A stretch of DNA of 64,000 nt, taken from positions 186,001 to 250,000 of the forward strand of contig PKTR01000006.1 of the NCBI GenBank assembly GCA_002869065.1, in the 5' to 3' direction. Position numbers and translations under genes: made by a program. The stretch's first letter is position 1. Each line of letters starts with the position of its first letter. Positions 59,630-64,000 of the stretch are shown piece by piece. This DNA is from Hyphomicrobiales bacterium. GTDB taxonomy: Bacteria > Pseudomonadota > Alphaproteobacteria > Rhizobiales > Rhodobiaceae. The notes below the pieces were generated by a model, which was not told the DNA's origin, ran no database searches, and worked only from the letters and a program-made list of their open reading frames with translations.

Positions 59630-59977
59630 ATGCGCGATGATATACGCGATAAGGCCCGCAGCCGGGCAGAAACGGCGCGCGCAATCGAAAAGGTCGTGGC
59701 CGCGGAAAAGGCGGGCGGGGTAACGCTCGCCGATGCACGCCGCGATGCCGCTTTGCGCATCGAGCAGGCACAGAACGACATGCGGGCTCTGATCGACCGC
59801 ACGCACGGGCGCATCGAACGCCTGCAGGCTTCACGGCGCGCGCGTGTCGATACCGAAATTGCCGCCATGCAGGATGAGGCAAAGAAGCAGGCTGAAGCCC
59901 ATGCGCCGCCCGATGAAGAGGCGTTGAAAGCAGCCGCGGCCCGTCTCGCCGCCCGTCTGACAGGCGGGGGAGGGTAG
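59630..59977 (+). CDS. Small coiled-coil stalk protein of the V/A-type ATPase (G/H-like)
   Basis: A 115-residue, highly charged, helical protein (MRDDIRDKARSRAETARAIE..., coiled coil from about 15 to 90) with an alanine-rich C-terminus. By size, composition and position at the head of a V/A-type ATPase operon it is the subunit G/H-like partner of subunit E in the peripheral stalk. The ATG at 59630 was chosen (GGAGG 12 bases upstream is rather far). Direct sequence similarity is weak, as usual for this subunit. Confidence 0.6.
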   Translation: MRDDIRDKARSRAETARAIEKVVAAEKAGGVTLADARRDAALRIEQAQNDMRALIDRTHGRIERLQASRRARVDTEIAAMQDEAKKQAEAHAPPDEEALKAAAARLAARLTGGGG

Positions 59978-59981
59978 GACC

Positions 59982-60737
59982 ATGCCCGGCAGTCGCGCGG
60001 ACTACGCCTTCGTTCAGGCGCGCCTGCAGGCCCGCCACGGCGCGCGTCCGCTGAGCGAAGACTGGTCGCGCATCGAGGCGGCGCGTTCGCTCGACAGCTT
60101 TCTTGCCGCCGCCAAGGCGAGCCCGCTTGCTCCCTGGGTCGAGACGATCGACCCGTCCGGGGATATCCACATCATCGAATTCCGGCTGCGCCAGCAATGG
60201 CGGCGCTATGTCGACGATCTCTCCCGCTGGCAGCCCGAACGCTGGCGCGCCGCGACCCTGTGGTTGAAACGCCTGGTCGACCTGCCGGTGATCGACCATG
60301 TGCTTGCCGGCGGCATCGCGCCCGATTGGGTTGAGGATGATCCCGCGCTCGCTCCCTTTGCCGGCTGGGACCCGGCGGCGCGCTCCAAGGCCCTCGCAGA
60401 CGCTGGCCTTGCCCTGTTCGACCCGGCAAATGGCGCGCCGCGCTCCGCCGCCAAACGCTGGTTCGCCGAATGGCAGCGGCTCTGTCCGGCGGCGAACAAG
60501 GCGGCGCAGGCGCCGGCTCTCCTTGTTCTGCTCGGGTTGGAGGATGGCGGCCCGCGCGGCCTGGCCGATCGCGAAGCCCTGCGCCACCGCCTGATCAAGC
60601 TGTTCCGCAAGGGGGCCGGCACGTCTCTCGCGGTCTGCTCCCATCTGGCGCTGACCTTTCTCGATCTCGAGCGCCTGCGCGGCGGCCTCGCGCGCGCCCG
60701 CCTGTTCGAGCAGACACTGGTGGCGGAGGCGAGCTGA
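59982..60737 (+). CDS. V/A-type ATPase subunit C (AC39/d-like)
   Basis: A 251-residue protein. The segment YAFVQARLQARHGARPLSEDW-RIEAARSLDSFLAAAKASPLAPWVETI resembles the start of AC39/subunit C, the helical funnel that joins the rotor shaft to the K ring. It is shorter than typical subunit C (about 320-350), so the three-lobed structure may be reduced. It begins 4 bases after the G/H-like gene and ends in a 1-base overlap (TGATG) with the a/I subunit gene. In most operons C lies between E and F; here it precedes I. Confidence 0.7.
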   Translation: MPGSRADYAFVQARLQARHGARPLSEDWSRIEAARSLDSFLAAAKASPLAPWVETIDPSGDIHIIEFRLRQQWRRYVDDLSRWQPERWRAATLWLKRLVDLPVIDHVLAGGIAPDWVEDDPALAPFAGWDPAARSKALADAGLALFDPANGAPRSAAKRWFAEWQRLCPAANKAAQAPALLVLLGLEDGGPRGLADREALRHRLIKLFRKGAGTSLAVCSHLALTFLDLERLRGGLARARLFEQTLVAEAS

Positions 60738-62593
60738 TGTTCCGTCCAGCCCCCTGTCAGTGGTTCGAGATGATCACCACCCGCAAGGAGCTGGTGCCCA
60801 CCCTGCGCCTGCTCGCCTCGACCGGTGCGATCGAATTGCAGACCCGCGAGGGCGAAGCCGGGCCGCTCGTCGTGCCGGGCACCGCCGACAAGCTCGCCCG
60901 CTTCCATGAACTGGCGCGCACCTATCACGCCTACTGGCCGCAGCCCGACCATACCCGCCCGATGCGGCTGAGCGATCCGGCGGCCGTGCTTGCGCGCGGA
61001 CTGGAGAAGATCGACGACTGGATCCACGAGGCCGATCCGCTGATCTATGCCCGCGAGGGTCTGGCGCGCGAGGAGCGCTCGTTGCGTGAAGTGGCCGCCT
61101 TTCTCGATGTTGCCGACGACCGCAGGCTGCCGCCGCTGTCCGATCTGAGCCGCATCGGCGCACGCATGGAAGGCCGGGTCTTCCTGTTTCCGAAAGGCGA
61201 GAAGGCCCGCACCGACATCGCGCTCCTTGTGCCGGCTTCGCTGATGAGGATCGCGCTCAACGGCACTGAACAGGACTTCGTGCTGCTGTTCGGGCGCAAG
61301 GCGGATCTCGACCGCGCCGCGCATGATCTGGCCGCCCTCAAGGTTCACCCGATCCATTTGCCCGTCTGGTTGCCGAACGATCTTGCCGCCGCCAGGAAGC
61401 GAGTTGCCGACCGCCTCGCCGTTCTCACTAGAAATGAGGACGAGGCCAGCCGCGGCCTTGAAGACTGCACGGTGCGCCACGATCTCGCCGGCGTGCTGGC
61501 GGATTTCGCCGCCGTCGAATGGCTGGTCGAGCATGGCTCGGAACTGACCGCGAGCGACCGGCTTGCCTGGATTACCGGCTGGACGACGGCGACCAGCCCG
61601 GAGACCTTCTGCCAGTCGGTCGAGGGTGGCGGGGTCAGCTGTCTGGTGCAGTTCTCCGATCCGCCGGAAGGTGTCGAAGCGCCGGCCGTTCTGCGCAATC
61701 CGCCGTGGATCCGCGCGTTCGAGACCTTCGCCTACATGCTCGGAACGCCATCGGGCGGTGAGGCCGACCCGAGCCCGGTCGTTGCCGTCATCGCGCCGAT
61801 CCTGTTCGGCTTCATGTTCGGCGATGTCGGCCAGGGCTTCGTCCTCTTGGTCATCGGTCTGCTGCTGCGCCGGCAACTCCCGTTCCTCGCCATGCTGGTG
61901 CCGGGCGGCGTGATGGCGATGGTCTTCGGTGTCCTGTTCGGCGCCGTGTTCAGCCGCGAGGATGTCTTCCACGCGCTGTGGCTGTCGCCGCTGCACGAAC
62001 CGATTACCGTGCTGGCGGCGGCGCTTGCACTCGGCGCCGTGATCCTGTTCGCCGGCCTCGTTCTCAACGCGCTGCAGGCCTTCTGGCGCCACGCCTTCGG
62101 CGTCTGGCTCGCCCGCGACGCCGGCGTCATGGCCGCCTATCTTGCGACGCTCGGTGCGGTATTCGAACCGGCATTTTTGTGGGGCATTCCGCTCGGTCTT
62201 GCTTGGTTCTCCATCGGCGCCGCGCTGACCGCCTCGTCGGGCCGGATCGCCGCCGGCGCGACCGCGCTTGCCGAATTCGTCGAGCAGTTCCTGCAATTGC
62301 TTGTCAACACCGTGTCCTTTGCCCGCGTCGGCGCGTTCGCGCTCGCCCATGCCGGCCTGTCGCTTGCTGTTACCGGCATCGCGGACGCCGCCGGCGGTAT
62401 TGGCGGCTGGATCGTCATGCTCGCCGGCAATCTGCTCATTCTCGGGCTCGAAGGGCTCGTCGTCGGCATCCAGACGACCCGTCTGGTGCTGTTCGAGTTC
62501 TTCGTCCGGTTCCTGAAAGGAGGCGGGCGGCCATTCCGGCCGTTACCACCGCCGAAACTTCCCACCCTGGGCATCAATGGGGGATCATCATGA
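60737..62593 (+). CDS. V/A-type ATPase subunit I (a, 116-kDa-like)
   Basis: A 618-residue subunit with a soluble N-terminal half and about seven membrane helices in the C-terminal half. The essential arginines of the ion path are Arg530 in SFARVGAFALAHAGLS and Arg582 in IQTTRLVLFEFFVRFLKGG, matching the yeast SLRLWALSLAHAQ and LRLHWVEF sites. FMFGDVGQG is the conserved loop. The ATG at 60737 overlaps the C gene stop. The long upstream extension of the frame is antisense noise of gene C. The stop overlaps subunit K (ATGA). Confidence 0.92.
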   Translation: MFRPAPCQWFEMITTRKELVPTLRLLASTGAIELQTREGEAGPLVVPGTADKLARFHELARTYHAYWPQPDHTRPMRLSDPAAVLARGLEKIDDWIHEADPLIYAREGLAREERSLREVAAFLDVADDRRLPPLSDLSRIGARMEGRVFLFPKGEKARTDIALLVPASLMRIALNGTEQDFVLLFGRKADLDRAAHDLAALKVHPIHLPVWLPNDLAAARKRVADRLAVLTRNEDEASRGLEDCTVRHDLAGVLADFAAVEWLVEHGSELTASDRLAWITGWTTATSPETFCQSVEGGGVSCLVQFSDPPEGVEAPAVLRNPPWIRAFETFAYMLGTPSGGEADPSPVVAVIAPILFGFMFGDVGQGFVLLVIGLLLRRQLPFLAMLVPGGVMAMVFGVLFGAVFSREDVFHALWLSPLHEPITVLAAALALGAVILFAGLVLNALQAFWRHAFGVWLARDAGVMAAYLATLGAVFEPAFLWGIPLGLAWFSIGAALTASSGRIAAGATALAEFVEQFLQLLVNTVSFARVGAFALAHAGLSLAVTGIADAAGGIGGWIVMLAGNLLILGLEGLVVGIQTTRLVLFEFFVRFLKGGGRPFRPLPPPKLPTLGINGGSS

Positions 62594-62949
62594 AGCCAAG
62601 TCGCCTGACCATCCTGAAATTCCTCGCCGCCGGGGGCATGGCCATTGTCGTCGCCTCCGCCGGTCTGATCCTCGCCCTGCTGCCGGCAGGCGCCGAGGAA
62701 GCCGCCGTGGCCGCATCCGCTGTCGATCCGGGGGTGTTGCAGTGGGCCTTCATTTCGGCTGCGGTCGCCGCCGGTCTCGGCACCCTTGCAGCGGGCTATG
62801 CGGTCGCTGTCGTCGGCAGCGCCGCCGTCGGGGCACTCACCGAGAAGCCCGAACTGCTCGGCCGCGTGCTGATCCTCGTCGGCCTTGCCGAAGGCATCGC
62901 GATCTACGGTTTGATCGTCGCCATCCTGATCCTCAACCGGGCCGGCTGA
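62590..62949 (+). CDS. V/A-type ATPase subunit K (proteolipid)
   Basis: A 119-residue proteolipid with a hydrophobic N-terminal helix (LAAGGMAIVVASAGLILALLPAGA) and the two-helix hairpin of the rotor ring. The ion-carrying Glu101 is in VGLAEGIAIYGLIVAILIL and the helix-1 region is GLGTLAAGYAVAVVGSAAVGALTEKPELLGR. The Glu is followed by Gly rather than Ser or Thr, so a sodium site is not obvious. A single hairpin copy means the ring has one Glu per hairpin. Start overlaps the stop of subunit I. Confidence 0.92.
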   Translation: MKPSRLTILKFLAAGGMAIVVASAGLILALLPAGAEEAAVAASAVDPGVLQWAFISAAVAAGLGTLAAGYAVAVVGSAAVGALTEKPELLGRVLILVGLAEGIAIYGLIVAILILNRAG

Positions 62950-62950
62950 G

Positions 62951-63256
62951 ATGAACCCCGTGATCGTCATCGGCGATGAGGTGACCTGCTCAGGCTTCCG
63001 CCTTGCCGGGGTGGAAACGCGCGTGCCCGCGCCCGATGCGATCGACGAGGCCGTCACTTCGGCGCTTGGCGAAGCGGCATTCGTCGTTCTCACTGCGCCG
63101 GTCGCGGTCGCGCTCAGCGACGAACGGCTGGCGGCCTTGCGGGTGCAGGAGAGCCCGCTCGTCGTCGTTATGCCGGATATCCGCCGCGGCGATCCTGCAG
63201 CCGCGCTTGACGCGCTGAAAGCCCGTGTTCTTGGAGTCCTTGGAGTGGAAACGTGA
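62951..63256 (+). CDS. V/A-type ATPase subunit F
   Basis: A 101-residue subunit of the central shaft. VIVIGDEVTCSGFRLAGVETRV is the family N-terminus, and SPLVVVMPDIR is the core strand region. Its stop overlaps the GTG start of subunit E (GTGA). Length is normal. In most V/A operons F follows E and C; here it precedes E. Confidence 0.9.
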   Translation: MNPVIVIGDEVTCSGFRLAGVETRVPAPDAIDEAVTSALGEAAFVVLTAPVAVALSDERLAALRVQESPLVVVMPDIRRGDPAAALDALKARVLGVLGVET

Positions 63257-63945
63257 CCGCCGACACCCAGACACCAGCCAGATCGAACGCACCCGCCGAG
63301 CGGCAGGCCGAAGAGCTGATCGCCGATATCAACGAGCACGTCGCGGAAGAAGTCCGCGCCGTCGCCGAAGCCGCCGATGCGCGTATCGGCGAAATTCGCC
63401 GCAAGGGCTGGGCCAAGGCGCGCCGCCAGATGCACCGCGCCATCGGCGATATGCGTCAGGAGGAAATGCGCCGCCTGTCGCAGACCCGCGCCGAAATCGA
63501 AACCGATGGCCGCCGTCGCATGCAGCACGAATCCGCCGCCGTTCTCGATCACGCCCGCCCGATGCTGGCCGAAGCGCTCACCGGGCGCTGGCGGGACGCT
63601 GAAACGCGCGCGATTTGGATCGGTGGCCTGATTGCCCATGCCGGCAAGCGGCTCGCGCCCGGGAAAGGCGAACGGCATTTTGAAATCCGCCACGCCGCCG
63701 GCTGGAGTGCCGATGACGAAGCCTCCGCTAAAAAGGCGGCTAAGGACGCCGGCATCGATGATGTCGCCTTCGTTGCCGATCCTGCAATCGAGGTCGGGCT
63801 GGTGGTCGTCACCGATGGCGCGCGCATCGACGCCACGCCGCAGGCCTTCCTCGCCGATACCGCCTTCGTCGAGTCGGCCCTGCTGGCGGAGATTTTTGCC
63901 CGGCCGGACGACGCCGAAGAGGCGCGGGGAGGGGACGATGCCTGA
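63253..63945 (+). CDS. V/A-type ATPase subunit E
   Basis: A 230-residue peripheral-stalk subunit. The N-terminal coiled coil spans about residues 10-120 (AEELIADINEHVAEEVRAVAEAADARIGEIRRKGWAKARRQMHR...), and the C-terminal domain includes GLVVVTDGARIDATPQAFLADT, the usual end segment. The start is GTG overlapping the F stop. The stop overlaps subunit A by 8 bases. Confidence 0.88.
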   Translation: MTADTQTPARSNAPAERQAEELIADINEHVAEEVRAVAEAADARIGEIRRKGWAKARRQMHRAIGDMRQEEMRRLSQTRAEIETDGRRRMQHESAAVLDHARPMLAEALTGRWRDAETRAIWIGGLIAHAGKRLAPGKGERHFEIRHAAGWSADDEASAKKAAKDAGIDDVAFVADPAIEVGLVVVTDGARIDATPQAFLADTAFVESALLAEIFARPDDAEEARGGDDA

Positions 63946-64000
63946 AGCCCGTATCAGCTGGATCGCCGGGCCGGTTCTTCATGCCCGCTCGAAGGCGCCA
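63938..64000 (+). CDS. V/A-type ATPase catalytic subunit A (5' end, partial)
   Basis: Only the first 21 codons are in the window (MPEARISWIAGPVLHARSKA and one more). The segment ISWIAGPVLHAR fits the N-terminal beta-barrel of subunit A (the usual VxGPVV form). The ATG at 63938 has GGGGAGGGG just upstream and overlaps the end of E by 8 bases. Subunits B and D are expected beyond the window. Confidence 0.75.
   Translation, partial: MPEARISWIAGPVLHARSKAP

Noticed and set aside
60206-62350. 714-residue minus-strand frame opposite the V/A ATPase genes
   Set aside because: Antisense shadow of subunits C and I.

Overview
The window is a high-GC chromosomal segment from an alphaproteobacterium, most likely of the Hyphomicrobiales (rhizobia-related). 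The basis for this is an F-type ATPase whose F0 genes (atpI-B-E-F'-F) stand apart from any F1 genes, a CcrM (GANTC) methyltransferase, a mutY / DUF721 / Tat-DsbA-like / smc gene order, PPDK plus a malic enzyme fused to phosphotransacetylase, and short dispersed hairpin repeats of alphaproteobacterial style. The genus cannot be named from sequence alone.

Layout. 1-3.7 kb: end of an EAL protein, then a minus-strand run ispH-thrB-rnhA-lipid kinase. 3.9-9.6 kb: a lipoprotein, then a promoter, a tandem glycine riboswitch and the glycine cleavage genes gcvT-gcvH-gcvPA-gcvPB. 9.6-16.1 kb is accessory: an Xre/MbcA-RES toxin-antitoxin pair, an aldo/keto reductase, a secreted VHL-beta-domain protein in an AT-rich setting, AMP nucleosidase, a DUF2927 gene broken by an in-frame TGA, and an AhpD-like protein. 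16.4-24 kb: ccrM, a hairpin repeat cluster, mutY, a DUF721 gene, a Tat-exported DsbA-like protein and smc. 24.3-27 kb: the F0 operon with a clear promoter and terminator. 27-32 kb: rnhB, a radical SAM protein, a glycosyltransferase, a left-handed beta-helix protein with a Cys-rich MarR regulator, an orphan gene and moaB. 32.5-45.4 kb: maeB, a flavodoxin-like protein, an S49 peptidase, two very small membrane proteins, and glyQ and glyS separated by about 4.9 kb holding a PD-(D/E)XK nuclease-like protein with a partner, a double-CDGSH protein, LemA and a DUF2207 protein. 45.4-48 kb: a second hairpin cluster and an arsR-arsC-acr3 operon. 48-59.4 kb: ispE, a TPR protein, ppdK, meaB, an AraC/aldo-keto reductase divergent pair and a maleate-isomerase-like/M24-peptidase-like pair. 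59.6 kb to the end: the first part of a V/A-type ATPase operon in the unusual order G/H-like, C, a/I, K, F, E, A (A cut by the window edge).

How it fits together. The core genes serve isoprenoid synthesis (ispH, ispE), one-carbon and glycine metabolism, C3/C4 interconversion (maeB, ppdK), chromosome maintenance (smc, mutY, ccrM, rnhA, rnhB) and energy coupling. The most unusual feature is that F-type F0 genes and a V/A-type ATPase operon lie about 35 kb apart on one chromosome. Other points worth following are the VHL-like secreted protein with its hydroxyproline-pocket positions kept, the nuclease-like pair between glyQ and glyS, a MarR gene with two operators overlapping by one helical turn on its start codon, an apparently leaderless arsR, and a family of seven hairpin units whose stems differ but stay complementary. 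No tRNA, rRNA, CRISPR array, prophage or insertion sequence was seen.
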